DNA of 64,000 bases from assembly GCA_025506515.1 (NCBI GenBank), contig JACCIX010001058.1:62001-126000 (forward strand), given 5' to 3'. The translations under genes were made by a program, and so were the position numbers. Source of the stretch: Flaveria trinervia (lineage: Eukaryota > Streptophyta > Magnoliopsida > Asterales > Asteraceae). This document shows positions 1-11,536 of the stretch, in pieces (positions within the stretch are counted from its first letter, which is position 1; the number at the start of each line of letters is the position of its first letter). Under the pieces are notes generated by a model that did not search any database, was not told the DNA's origin, and was given only the letters and a program-made list of their open reading frames with translations.

Positions 1-1590
1 TTCGTACTTTCGTTAAATAAAAGTTAACTTTGTTATCCACTTGTAAGGACCATTTATGTCAGTCATGAAACTTTGAGGGCTTGTTTATGCATGTTTATTA
101 GTAAATTTAGAAGTTAATAAATTAATTTATTAAATAATAATAACAATAGTAGTAATTACAACTTTTGTTTAAAACCTAACACTTAGTTATGATAATAAAA
201 ATAATAGTAATAGTCAAAATTAAATAACAATAAAGATAAAAAATAATAATTTATAATTTATAAAAGTTAAACAATTAATAAGTTATAAAAAACACTTAAA
301 ACTTAAAGTTTAATTAAGTTTAGGGGGCTTTTATGACAAATTGGAAACTCTAAATGAAATTTTTAGACATAAAATAGAGAAAATATCACAGAATAGTAAC
401 AAATTTCAAAAGTGTTTTAATTTAGTCACTCATGCATATTTTTCTCGAATTGGACCTCTAAATGATTAAATCGAGTCATTACCAAATTTTATTATGACAA
501 GAAAGTAATGATGGAAAAGACATTGGAGTTAGAATTTTTAATATATAAAATTATATTAAAAAATAAAAAAAAACATGTTAATTATGAAAAAAATAGAAAA
601 AAAGTGCCTAAAATTTACGTCAACGTTCTATATCAGCTTCAAAAGATAGAAAAAAATATTTTCTAACTGAATCCAAAAGTATAACATGCTAAAAATATGT
701 TATGACTTTTAATTTGTATAAATATAAAAATAAGTGATCTAATTGAAACACTTTTAAAACTTGAGTTACTTAACTGAAACACTTTTGAATGTTAGTTATT
801 ATTTTACAAAGTTACCCCAAAAAATAATAAAAAGTAAAACTACAGGGACTAAAGTGTAACTTTTCTTAAAACCCAAACCAAACCCCTTCCCCATCGGCCC
901 CGTGTTTTCGGTGACGGTCGGCGAGCTCTCTGGCAAGCTCCAAACTAGCAAATCACTTCGTTTCGTAACTCCAAAACCGTTCTAACCTTTCGTGAACTAG
1001 ATTCGAACTCAATTAAGCACCTTAATTAAGTTCTAACATTGGTTACGAGGGTATACAACCTTGAGTAACCGATACCCTAAACTTTGAATCTTTTATCAAT
1101 TTACACTCAATAATAATCAAATTAAATGAATTATAATCAAACGTTAAACAAATTCTAAACCTTTAACAAACATATTCTATCGGAACACATTCGAACATCC
1201 CAAAAAATCGGCACCTTCATCGCGTCTGCAACTGTACTACTCATCACTGTCTGATCAATTTCACCTGAAATTGTTAGAGGGCTTTGATTCATGACGATCC
1301 TCTGAAGCTTCACACGAAGTTAATTTGATTATCGCCATCATCTACACTTCAATCGAACATAATGTTGGTCGCGGCCTGATCTTCATTTGTTCTTATCATC
1401 GATTCAACTCAAACCGGGTAATTAAATAATCAATGCATTCGTTTTCATCTGTGGGATAAAAGCCCCAACATTGATTTGGTTGTTAATATCAAATTGATGT
1501 TTAATTTTGGATTAAATCGAATTAGGGTTCTTGTGATTTGGAGTTTTCAACTGATTTTGTGTTTATAAAATCTGGGAATGGTTCTAGCAG
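1..1590. other. AT-rich non-coding DNA
   Basis: No open frame longer than about 60 codons and no family is recognised. The stretch at about 860-1560 is less AT-rich and reads like the untranslated leader of a plant gene, with a possible splice donor at about 1418 (ACCGGGTAATTAA). No coding exon follows, so a leader cut off by later insertions is only a weak possibility. Confidence 0.4.
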
Positions 1591-1690
1591 GCATAGGCGA
1601 CCCAGCCTAATGGTAACATACTCACCATGACATCCATGAGGTCCCGGGTTTGAACTCGGGCACCCTCAAACATTTTTTAAGGCTTTTCAG
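1591..1690 (+). repeat. tRNA-derived SINE, degenerate
   Basis: Two internal RNA polymerase III promoter boxes are visible. Box A (AGCCTAATGG, 1604-1613) fits RGYNNARYGG at every position. Box B (GGTTTGAACTC, 1647-1657) differs from the tRNA consensus by about one base. The spacing of about 33 bp is that of a tRNA gene. The T-arm around box B (CCCGGGTTTGAACTCGGG) pairs imperfectly, and no complete cloverleaf forms, so this is not a working tRNA. It is followed by a short hairpin (TAAGGCT TTTC AGCCTTA, about 1679-1697) and AT-rich DNA. No target duplication was identified. Confidence 0.55.
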
Positions 1691-1697
1691 CCTTTAA

Positions 1698-2151
1698 ATA
1701 ATTACGGAAAATTTTTAATAATTATAAATTTTGTAAACTTTAAATATTTTAAGGACACCAAATTATTTTCTATAAATTATTAAATTTAAATAATTAAATA
1801 TTCTTTTAATAAAACAATTTTAACAAAGGTTATTCTGGATTCTTTCTTATAAAATGGATATAAATAATAGTTTAAATTAATAAATTATTATTGGCCAATA
1901 TATTAATTATTGTTTAATCATGTTTATTTCAAATAATTATAAAAATTTATTTACATCTTATATTTAAATTTTACAAATTATTAAAAAGGATTTAGTTTGT
2001 TTTCTTCATATTAAATTACCTAAAGGGTATATTTCTTTTCATTTGATTAAAATATATTTGATTTCATTAGCTAACCATATTTATTTATAAAAAACCCTAA
2101 ATTCCTATTGAAACCCTAATTCACGTTTAATCGTTAATATTACCTCTAAGC
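1698..2151. other. AT-rich spacer at the truncated end of the copia element
   Basis: No genes seen. A 3' LTR and polypurine tract (C-rich on this strand) would be expected here for the minus-strand copia element that starts at 2152. Neither is visible, so the element appears to be cut at about 2150. Confidence 0.5.
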
Positions 2152-2652
2152 TTAACCTTGAAATATATACGTTAGGTAACTTGTAAAACCAGGAAGAGTC
2201 TTCAAATCATGTGGAAATCTGAAGTACTCGATTCCCTTCTCCCTCTTCACTGCATATACATTTAGATCCTTAAAATAAGCCCATGCTATAATTTTGCTAG
2301 ACATCTTAAGATGCTTCTTTACTTTGTAGAGCTTGGCGTAGGCACTCGGCTTTGGCACTGTGCGTTGGGCACGGATCACTACAAAACAAGCCGCCCATTC
2401 AGCCTTTTTGTTCTCAACATCTGCATTCGTGGCTTGGGCTTGACTTTCTGATTTCTCGGTCTCCCTCTCCATCATATCCAATTTAACATACATATCACTA
2501 TCGAGTGTATCTCCAAAATTAGGAACCACATTTCCCTCTCGATTAGTATATTTTGGATAATGTTGTGCTGTGATGTCTTCAATCTCTATCTCATCAACAT
2601 CGTTGAGCTCATCATCACTAGCAATATCGATGGTAGGGGCATCCTTAACCAA
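2152..2652 (-). pseudogene. ORF3 C-terminal part of SIRE-1
   Basis: An open stretch of 166 codons. The first half is acidic (DDELNDVDEIEIED). The second half has a motif that reappears in the other copia element of this window. Here it is IIAWAYFKDL, then VKREKGIEYF, then LKTLPG. At 50604-50840 (-) it is ILSWTYTTNP, VIRDHGIKN, LPLHDLFD. I use that parallel to assign it to the same third ORF, which sits where an envelope-like gene sits in SIRE elements. No transmembrane segment is evident. The function of this ORF is unknown. The frame ends where the element seems truncated. Confidence 0.5.
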
Positions 2653-2678
2653 TTCATCCGGGTTTAACCGGAATACTT

Positions 2679-3240
2679 CTACGAGTTCTCATCAGTGAGG
2701 TTGTGAATAATTTCTCCTTCTTCAGGAGTGTAGCTTACTGACCTCCTGACAGTCCCTTGCAGATCAAGTATCATTGTGAGTTGAGACTTGATCTGCTGAA
2801 GGGGAGCAACATCGTAATCTCGCTGATAATATGGATCTACTTGATTTAAAACATTAAACACATCATGCATCAGTAAATAATCAAGACAATAAACATTAAA
2901 TATATACATAAACATTCATGCACATAAGTTCAATAAAATATTCAATTACACATGAATTAAATTACATAAACATTTATGCATTACGTTTGTCCTGAATCAT
3001 GTGTTCCTCTGCTGTCGGGGCTGATGTTGAGGCACCCGAATCTTGATTCCTTTTGGTCTGCCTCTCACTAGCTTCTTGGGCACCCGAAGTAGATGGATCT
3101 CTTCCTTCGTCATCATCTCCTCCATCTTCTGTGTCATCCTCATCATCTTCATCATCATCCTCTTCATCATCGTTATCACCATCGTCATCATCTTCTCTGT
3201 TCTTCAGAGGCTCTTCTTTGGATCCTTTAAGCTTGAGCAT
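2679..3240 (-). pseudogene. ORF3 acidic linker of SIRE-1
   Basis: Two short open pieces (2679-2915 and 2974-3240) lie in the same direction as the flanking ORF3 pieces. The second is almost pure Asp/Glu for about 30 residues, coded by GAT/GAA runs (TCATCATC on the plus strand), and then becomes Ser/Thr/Gln-rich. The acidic run produces long shadow ORFs on the opposite strand. It is probably the low-complexity middle of ORF3. No catalytic motif is visible. Confidence 0.4.
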
Positions 3241-3372
3241 GATAGATCTGTTAGATGACTCAAACTCTTCAATCTTCTTTGCTGATTTGGCTTTATGCTC
3301 TTTGAGTTGGGCGATCTCCTCTGCTTACTGAGAGATCTGCTATGATTGTGCAGCAGTTAGCTCCATCAGCTG

Positions 3373-4377
3373 TCATAGCTGAGCAGTCTTCTCGTCATCG
3401 GCAGCTAACAGCTTCAGCACCATACGATTTAGTGCTGATAGTTGTTCCTCTATCCCACTGGGAGGTAAAGGTGATCCAGTGGTGAATGTGGTATGGGATG
3501 AGGGACCGACTTGGTGGCTGGTGGTGGTAGTGGTGGCTGTGGTGAATATGGGTGGAGGTAGATGAGTGGGTGGCGGTGGGTATGCTATAGTGGTGGTGGA
3601 AGTGGTGTAGATAGGTGGTGGAGTGGTTGTAGTGGTGATGGTGGGTGAAGTAGTAGTAGTAGTGGTGGTGGGTGGAATGGTGGTAGTGGTGATGGGAGGA
3701 GTGGTAGTAGTGGTGGATATGGTGGTGGTGGTGATGAATGTCATCCTCCTTTTCTTCATCTTCATCCCATGGGGCTGAGCCATCCTTTTTCTCCTCATGC
3801 CCCTTGAGGGGATGCTCCCCCGGGATGCTCCCCCGGGATGCTGATCAGGTGTGTAACTAGGGTCTGTTGCAGTCTCTCCAGACTCGCTTGGGCGTCCTCC
3901 AACCTCCCGAATACCTCGGTCGGGGGCAACCACCCTGCTGCCCACTGTCCTTGTTAATGGCTCCTCATAACTCTCTTCCTCCTCATCAGGAGGACAGAAA
4001 TCCTGATGGAAACTGGCGGTGGTGGCAGCTCCATGAGTGGGTGGTGGAGGTGTAACATGTGTAGTGGTGACCCTAGAAGTAGCGGGGCCAGACTCTCCAC
4101 CAACGCCATTGTCGTCATCATCGGAGTCATCAGATGGAAGAGAAATTTGCTCAACATCTGAGTCACTCTCCTCATGCCGCCACTTACACCTTGTCAGTGA
4201 CACGTACTCCTCCCAGGCCAGGTACCCGAACAGTCTCTTTACAGGGGGCTTTACTTGTTTGCCCCTGTAGACCTTCATCCCCCCGAGAGTGGTGTCATCC
4301 ATAATTTCGATAGATACTGCATCTTGGCTCTCCTTGGGTAGCAAAGGAAGCTTCTCATCAATAATCATCTGGGTCAT
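3373..4377 (-). pseudogene. ORF3 middle part of SIRE-1, Thr/Pro-rich
   Basis: An open frame of 334 codons. Residues 1-70 are a folded-looking segment: LPLLPKESQD, MKVYRGKQVKPP, LAWEEYVS and then CKWRHEESDSD. The segment ending WRH plus an acidic Ser run is one I associate with the extra ORF of Asteraceae SIRE elements. An acidic and Ser-rich linker follows, then a Thr/Pro tract of about 100 residues (TTTTTPP repeats, 3500-3740), then a short helix (SALNRMVLKLLAADDE). The N-terminal domain seen in the second element (63385-63008) is missing here, because upstream of 4377 the sequence turns directly into the palindrome array. The 334-codon length is real, but the tract composition makes this a low-complexity protein. 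Confidence 0.45.
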
Positions 4378-4379
4378 TC

Positions 4380-5100
4380 GCCCAGCTCAGTCGTGCGATT
4401 GTAGTTCATCCGGGTGTCCAGTCGCATGGATGACAGACTGTCTGTTCGATTGAAATTTAAATTATGAGAAATTCTTATATTAGACATCGTGGTTTGGCTC
4501 ATTAGACTCGCAATAACCCTACTTAGCACCAAATAACCTTGATTTCAACATTTTACTTAGTTTTATTAGTTTATAATCCAACTAAGTCTCGGTTCTTTGT
4601 TAGGGCCGAATTCAGTAATTTAGGGCACAAATCGACTGCGATTTGGGTAGATTGTACCGCATTGTACCTGTATAAACACCAACAATCGTCAGAAAACAGA
4701 AATTTGAAGTCAAGAAAGGTCTGAGGAAAATTTGACAGAGTAACGACACTCTAGGCGATTTTAGGGCGAATGAGGGGTGATGAGTATATGCGATCGAGTA
4801 TAGCCCTATTTATATTGAATCTCGTTTCAATCAGGCGACTGGATCCATTTGCTCTTTTCATTTGGGCGATTGGGTCTCAGTCGTGCGATTGGTTCAGTCG
4901 ATCACATTCAGTCAGCCGACTGGGTTTCAGTCGGGCGACTGACTTATTCGGACAACTCCATTCAGACGACTGGCTCAATCTTGTAAGCCATTCATGTGAA
5001 TGGTTCATACTCATGCTCCATTTGGTTGTTTAGTGCATAAGTATGGTACAATCGTACAACTGGTCCATACTCATGGTCCAGTCGTGCGAATGGATCATAC
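4380..5100. repeat. CAGTCGTGCGACTG palindrome array, spacer copy
   Basis: Degenerate copies of a 14-base near-palindrome CAGTCG(TG)CGACTG recur every 20-40 bp. Examples are CAGTCGTGCGATTG near 4390 and 4878, CAGTCGGGCGACTG near 4935, and CAGTCGTGCGAATGG near 5080. Linkers resemble GGTCCATACTCATGGTC. The same word fills the leader (12950-13170) and the LTR (15595-15800) of this element, so it is a property of the element's non-coding parts. Confidence 0.7.
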
Positions 5101-6640
5101 TTATGATTTTGACTTTATGACCATTTGACATTTAACCCCATTTAACTTTTGATTAAACATTTTGAGCATTTGATCATCTCAGACATGATCATTTTAACTT
5201 TGAAAACTTTTGATCACCTCAGTCGTGATCCTTTTAAACAAAACACATTTTGTCACCTCAGACGTGACCCATTTAAGTGATTAAATCCCAGATTGAATTC
5301 CACGGCATAGTCCGACATATAACACTAAATTGACTAAACGTTAAAACAACACAAAAGAGCTAACATTAAAAGACAAAACTAAATGTTTTGGTGATTTTGT
5401 GTGAGGTGGAAATCCTAAGATAGAAATCTAATAGATTTATTTCTTGAACAGGTAGCTTCAAGTTATTTTGACCATAAGTGGAACGATTCATTATGGAATC
5501 ATACAGGTAATCAACTCATTCAGGACGTGTTACCAAAATCATTTGATGCTAGATTCTTGTTTTCGTCGAGAGTCATCAACATATTAAAAAGATCATACTA
5601 GTACTATAAGACACATACATTGATTTGGACTTTCAAGAATTGTCGTCACGATGATTGTTAGTATACTTGTCCACTTAAATCAATACACAGACTTTTGACA
5701 CAGATTGGTGATGGTTTAAGGTTTAATTATTTCAACAAGCATTTGTGGATCCTACGCTTATGTGGTAATCAACATTCCTCATGAGATTTTTGAGCGGTCT
5801 ACGGGTATTTTTGACAAAAAGAAACTATTCTTAGAGCTTTCAAAGAGAAGCCAAGCCTCAGGTCAGTGCCACTGCACAGCAGAGAGGCGGCAAACAACAA
5901 TAAATTCTAGAATATATAGGTTATGCTTATCCTCAGGTCAGTTCCATCGCACAGCAGAGAGGCACATAACCTATCTTCTTGTTTGAGCAATTTTATGTTT
6001 TTTGCACAGATTGCACCAACAATATAGATTATTAGTTTGATTGCCTTTTGCATTTTTCATCATGTGCTTTGCTCATATTTTGGTCATCCGCACACATTTG
6101 TTGTGTTTATTTTGCTCGTCACCCCTTATTGGAACTCTGTTGATTGTGTTAACCAGGGATAAGATGATAACCCATAGCTTGTTGAACAACTTAGTTTGAT
6201 CTTGAGATCACCAACAAGGTCTACTTATCTATTGTGTTGAATCTACCAACACATCATCTAATGGTCTAGCACCCTCTAGGTCTACTTTCTTCGTGTTACC
6301 TTAATAGTAGCTAGTTTTACTATATTTTTCCTTTTATGTTGCTCAGACTTCTCCGACTTATACTTTGAATTTCGCATCTAATTCAATTTAATCTTTTAAA
6401 GTCCCAAATGCTTTGTTCCTGTGTACTATCATTTTCCATAGGCGTTGAATCGATATCTCAGAGACGATCTCATTTCTTTTAGCTTGTCTATCCTCATCCC
6501 TTTTTTATATACTACCTTAACCTATTCTCCCCCTAAAATTCTAAAACCGTAAACGATTTGCGTTTTTAGGATTTTCATAGGCGAAGAGATAAAAAAAACC
6601 AAAATTAATTAAATAAAATAAACTAAAATAAAAGGAAATA
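5101..6640 (-). other. Spacer between pol and ORF3 of SIRE-1
   Basis: No open frame of note. It contains a 33-bp duplication (5856-5963) and a polypurine-like run on the minus strand (CTCCCCCTAAAAT on the plus strand, 6521-6534). The latter resembles the tract that primes plus-strand synthesis in copia elements, but no TG-starting LTR follows it. I read the stretch as the long non-coding spacer typical of SIRE elements. Confidence 0.45.
5856..5963. repeat. 33-bp duplicated segment
   Basis: Two copies, 5856-5888 and 5931-5963, match at 30 of 33 positions by hand. Both start CCTCAGGTCAG and end GCACAGCAGAGAGGC, 75 bp apart start to start. Their role is unknown. Confidence 0.7.
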
Positions 6641-6666
6641 AAAGAAAATAGACTTGACGCATCGGA

Positions 6667-8547
6667 CTAAACATGTTCATCTTCTGGAATTACATCACTT
6701 TTCTTTTTAACGTCGTTGAGCTCTAAAAGATATAGAAAACGCGGTTTATCAAGGGCTTTTGTATAGAGGTCAGCGCGTTGAAAATCCGTATTTATTTTAA
6801 CAACATCGATTAGATTCTTTTCAAAAAAATCACGTATAAAGTGATATTTAATTCCGATGTGTTTGGTCTTAGGATGTTGGACATGATTTTTAGTAACGGC
6901 TATTGCAGCAGAATTATCAACAAATATAGGGGTGTTAGAAAATTTCAAACCGTAGTCCCGCATCTGTTGTTGAATCCAGATGATTTAAGAACAGCAGCTT
7001 GCCGCAGCAACATATTCAGCTTCACAAGTTGACAACGCAACTGATGTCTTCTTCTTACACTGCCACGTGACTAATCTTCTCCCAAAGAATTGACAACTTG
7101 CTGAGGTGGATTTGTAGTTCATCTTGCAGGCGCCATAATCCGAGTCACTGTACGCGGTAAGCTCAAAATCATCGTCATGAGGATACCACAACCCAAGTGT
7201 TGGTGTACCCTTCAGATAACGAAATATCCTTTTGACCCCTATAAGATGGTTAACTTTTGGTTTCGCCTGATATCTTGAACAAAGACATGTCGCATACATG
7301 ATATCAAGTCTTGAGGCAATGAGGTACATGAGGGATCCAATCATTCCTCGGTACATGGTGGTATCAACCAGATCACCATTCTCGTCGGGTGCTACATCAT
7401 GGTTTGTAGCAAGTGGAGTCCCAGCTGCGGAAGCATTCTCCATGTCAAACCGACTGAGAATATCCCCTACATACTTGCTCTGATGTAGAAATATCCCGTT
7501 TGGTGTTTGATCCACCTGTAACTCGAGAAAAAACTTCATCTCTCCCATGGCACTCATTTCAAATTCTGCCTTCATTACTGCTTCAAATTCTTTACATAAG
7601 CCTTCGTTCTTGGAGCCAAAGATTATGTCATCAACATAAATCTGAACAAGCAGCAAATCACCATCCTTTTATTTGATGAATAGTGTATAGTCAATTACAC
7701 CTCTATGAAATCCATGTTTCACAAGGTGAGTTGAGAGTTTTTCATACCATGCTCTCGGGGCTTGGTGAAGCCCGTAGAGAGCCTTATCCAGTTTGTAAAC
7801 TCTGTCCCAATGATATGGATCCTCAAATCCTTCAGGTTGACGAACATACACTGTTTCCCAGATTTCACCATGAAGAAATGCACTCTTTACATCCAGTTGA
7901 TCGACTTTAATCTTCATGTAAGAGGCATAGGCTAGGAAGATACGAATGGCTTCCATTCTCACCACAGGGGCAAATACTTCATTGTAATCGATTCCCTCGA
8001 CTTGTTGAAATCCTTGAACTACAAGTCGAGCCTTGTTCCTGATGATGACACCTTGGTCGTCTTTCTTACATTTCAAGACCCACTTGGTGTCAATGACCTT
8101 AGCACCTTTAGGTCTATCTACCAGTGTCCATACACGTACCTTCTTAAACTGAAGAAGTTCTTCTTGCATGGCACTCACCCATGCCTCATTATTTAGGGCT
8201 TCACTGACGTCTTTTGGCTCAAACTGAGACACAAAACAGCGGTATGCACCATCGTGAAGATACCCTTTTTCCATTACTGAGGCATAATCAGCTGAATACA
8301 GCTGATTTCTTGTCTGAACTCCTGATCTGACATCCCCAATGATATTGTCCAGAGGATGATAGACATTTAGGCGTGATCCAGGAGTAATGGGAACAACTAC
8401 CTCAGAATCAAGATTATGAACGTTTGGTTCCATATCTGAGGCAGTAGGAGTGTGAGGTTCCGAAGAGTCAAAGGCATCAATGTCAGATGCTTGTGGACTT
8501 GCAGTAGTTGGAACCTGTTTCCCCTGATTGTTCTGGTCATTCTCCAC
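6667..8547 (-). pseudogene. Ty1/copia reverse transcriptase and RNase H (SIRE-1)
   Basis: Three open pieces lie in one frame (8547-7669, 7656-6985, 6963-6667), separated by in-frame TAA codons at about 7666 and 6982. The N-terminal part has the RVT_2 landmarks WVLKCKKD, KARLVVQGF, VFAPVVR, LDVKSAFLHGE and ALYGLHQAPRAWY. The palm motif YVDDIIFGS holds the two catalytic aspartates. RNase H follows with DSDYGACK, TWQCKKKT, STCEAEYVAAAS and FVDNSAAI, ending with KTKHIGIKYHFIR. The enzyme would copy element RNA into DNA in virus-like particles. Motifs are intact, but the two stops make it non-functional. The TAAs sit where CAA or a similar sense codon would be expected. Confidence 0.9.
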
Positions 8548-9842
8548 TGCTTCATCGTCAGAGGAGGAGTCACTAACCTCGAGTACTCCCCCTGAATGGT
8601 TAGACGATTCACCTTGTGAACCAGATGATGTTGAGTCTTATGAAGGTGTGTTTAAGACATCATACATCATTTTGGCTGCTAACTCATCGTCGGAAGTGGA
8701 GAGAGGGATGTTGAAGGACTTGAAGAATCCATCATAGTCGAAAAAGAATGCGGGTCCTTTTCCAGCAGGAGGAGTGGTGTATCTCTAAACATTGACATTA
8801 CACCATACCTCTACTTGACCCGTTGAGTTGTTGTAAACTCTCTTATTCGGTATGTTGTATCCTAGAAAAATGCCCTCTTCAGCCTTCTCGTTAAACTTTC
8901 CTTCCTGAGTTTTCGTCAGCAACGTACATGGTGCTCCAAACGGCTCGAGGTACTCCAGATTTGGTTTATGTCATTGAAGTAACTCGTAACATGTCTTGCC
9001 ATGATGTTTTACCACCAGAACTCGATTTAACGTGTAACACGCATTGGCAACTGCCTCATTCCAAAATTGGATTGGTAGTTTCGAGTCTCCTAGCATTGTT
9101 CGTGCTGTCTCTATTAAGCTACGATTCTTTCTCTCAGCAAATCCATTCATCTGAGGAGTGTAGGCGGAAGTGAACTGGTGCACAATTCCCTTTTCTTTGT
9201 AGAAAGCCTCCATCCATTGGTTCTTGAATTTAGTTCCGTTGTTTGAGCGTACTTGTCTTACCTTTAGCTTGTAGAGAGACTCCAGTGTAGTTACCAATTC
9301 TCTGAATGACTCAAATGTTTTTGATTTTGATTTCAGAAACATCACCTAAGAGAATCTTGAGTAGTCATCTGTAACTACATAGCAGTACAGGTCGTCTGCG
9401 ATGCTTCTTGTACTGACTGGACCAAACAGATCCATATGAAGAAGCTCAAGAGGCAGTTCTATAGAATTAACTTTCTTTGCCTTATAAGACTTCTTTATAT
9501 GTTTGCCTTTCTTGCAGGCGACACAAAAATCTGGGAGTTGGAAGTTCTTGACATTTACTCCTCGCACTAGGTCATTGTGGATCAAGTGGTTCATCTTCCA
9601 AGGATTGATGTGCCCCATTCTCCTATGCCAGGAGATAGAATCCTTCTCATTAGCTTTTGACAAAAAGCACTGAACTTGATGATCCGTTGTGGTAGATCCA
9701 AGACGTAAAGGTCGTTATATCTTGTGGCTGACATTAAGACTTGGTCCTCCGGAATCACATAGTCCTTTTTCAGGACATAGCACTTCTTATTGTCTAAAAA
9801 TACCTTAAATCCCATGTCACATATTTGGGAAACGGAAAGCAA
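8548..9842 (-). pseudogene. Ty1/copia integrase (SIRE-1)
   Basis: The zinc-binding HHCC region is at 9650-9480 (HRRMGHIN, CVACKKGK). The catalytic core follows: first Asp in LLHMDLFGPV, then VTDDYSRFS. The second Asp motif reads RSNNGTKF where copia integrases have RSDNGTEF, so the second catalytic aspartate is replaced by Asn. The glutamate motif GFAERKNRSLIETARTML is present. A stop lies at the junction of 9346 and 9345, and the frame shifts at about 9650. The rest (8548-8970) keeps C-terminal integrase-like text without an open frame. This copy could not catalyse strand transfer even if it were translated. Confidence 0.85.
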
Positions 9843-9848
9843 ATTATT

Positions 9849-10076
9849 TTAAAGTTGTTGAACATAGTTTACCTTGTCAAACTTCACTTTCTGGTTCCCT
9901 ACTTCCCCTTGAGCTGTGATGTACCCTCCTTTGTTTCCAGCAAAAGAAACATGACCTCCTTTGATTTGTTTGATGTTTGACAAGAGTGCCCAGTTCCCAG
10001 TCACATGCCTGGATGCTCCACTATCTACAATCCAAGTGTTTGTATCAACACTATAGCGAACAACCTGCACATTCAA
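9849..10076 (-). pseudogene. Ty1/copia aspartic protease (SIRE-1)
   Basis: The catalytic triad is visible in WIVDSGASRHVTGN, followed by a flap-like segment (GGHVSFAGNKGG). This protease normally cuts the gag-pol polyprotein. It lies in a different frame from both gag and the downstream integrase, so it is separated by frameshifts. Confidence 0.85.
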
Positions 10077-11536
10077 CTGAAAACATTAGTTAAGGTGAGG
10101 GACCCAAGCCTTGACCGGCTTGGGTGTCCCAGAGGCATCACACATCATAAATTCTACCCATTGTCCATTAGAGGGTGAGGAAAGGTCATTTGGCTTCTTG
10201 TTCTCATTACCAGACATAGACTTTTCTTTCCATAAGCCAGCTTTGTGTAAGGCCTATCTGTGATAAACAGACGACTGGCTGATAGGTTGAACTTTAGGTT
10301 CACTGACTCTTTTTGGTGGAGTCATGGAGCTTCTTTTGGAAGAGCTTGCTTTAGTGTCATAAAGTTCAATCTTTTTCTTTGGTGTCTGATAATAAGGACA
10401 GTAAGACGCGATGTGCCCATACTTTCCACAGTTGTAGCATGATCTGCTTTCAATTTGATGATTTAACTGTTTCTGTGGAGAAGTGTGTGACAAACGTGTG
10501 ACTTTATTCTGTTTGGGTTTTGACACTTCTTGTTTAGATGTTTTATCTTGTTTAACAAAATTAATTGTTTGAACATTTTTAACATCTTTTCCTTTCGTTT
10601 ATTTGGACTTGGACATAAAGCACGTGATTGGTTAATTTGTTTGGTATTTCTGGGTTCAGAAATAGACTTGGTTGAACCAGACTTTATTTTAACCTTTTCA
10701 AATTGTTCGTCCAGATTAACACAAGGCATTTTACCTTCTGATTTTGAAGTGGCATCCATTTATTTAGTGCCAGATTCATTTGGTTTACATGTGGAATCTG
10801 GATCACTTACAAGAGGAGTGGACACCACCTGATCCTTGATTGGGTTATTATTTATTGGTTTACTTTTGGCATTCATCAAGGTCTCATGTGGTGGTGGAAC
10901 CACTTTATATCCTAAACCATCCCCATTGTTGTGTTCTCGCACTAAGTGTTGGACAATGTGAGAAGAACTTGTCCAACTATGTAGTTTTTGCTTTAATGAA
11001 TTTACTTCTACTTTCAAAACTGCTTTTTCTTTTTTAGTGTCTTCTAGGGAGTTAAGATAGAACTTAATGTCATTAGCTTGGTTAAAAGCTACAACTTTAG
11101 TTTCTCGAAGTTGTTTATTCAAAAGTTCTATCTTTTCTTTATAGTTGTGCTTATTTTGTTTCAAAACTCTATTTGCTTCTATGCACAGTTGTAAGTCCTT
11201 TACTAAGCTATCATTATGATCTAATAACCTAGCAAATTTCAAATCAATACTTTCCCTAAATTTATTACCATCAGAACAAGCATGATTATTGAAAAGTTGA
11301 GTAGTGGAACTTACTTGAGAGGGTGAGGTTGAATCAACCATCAAAGCAGTGTCTAACTTTTCTGGTTCTGGTGATTCTGAACTTGTGGAACTTGTCTCTT
11401 CTTCAGGCAGGTGATCAACCATAGTTGCAGTGTCTTCAACATTTGACATCGCGAGTTCCACTGCAATATCACCTTCGCTTGCTGAGTCGTCATCTTGACC
11501 TTCAACACTAGTGATGTTGGATTCTCCCGGAGACAC
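10077..11536 (-). pseudogene. Gag C-terminal coiled coil and second zinc knuckle (SIRE-1)
   Basis: The piece at 11536-10760 begins acidic and Ser-rich, then has a long Lys/Glu/Leu-rich segment with heptad spacing (about residues 95-180, e.g. YKEKIELLNKQLRETK). It ends with Pro/Ser-rich text. The segment to 10463 stays in that frame after an in-frame stop. The piece at 10526-10254 changes frame and carries a CCHC knuckle, SCYNCGKYGHIASYCPYY. A long gag with a coiled coil is what SIRE elements encode. The two frame changes (about 11530 and 10500) break it. Confidence 0.7.

Noticed and set aside
860..1560. 5' exon and first intron of a cellular gene
   Set aside because: Leader-like composition and a donor-like site only. 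No coding exon and no acceptor can be named.
3043..3331. Ser-rich plus-strand ORFs
   Set aside because: Shadow of the Asp/Glu-coding GAT/GAA run of the minus-strand ORF3.
4598..5400. Possible 3' LTR of SIRE-1 beginning TGTTAGGGCC like the 5' LTR (TGTTAGGGACC)
   Set aside because: The similarity ends after eight bases, there is no polypurine tract on its right side, and ORF3 lies further on. Shared palindromes do not show LTR identity.
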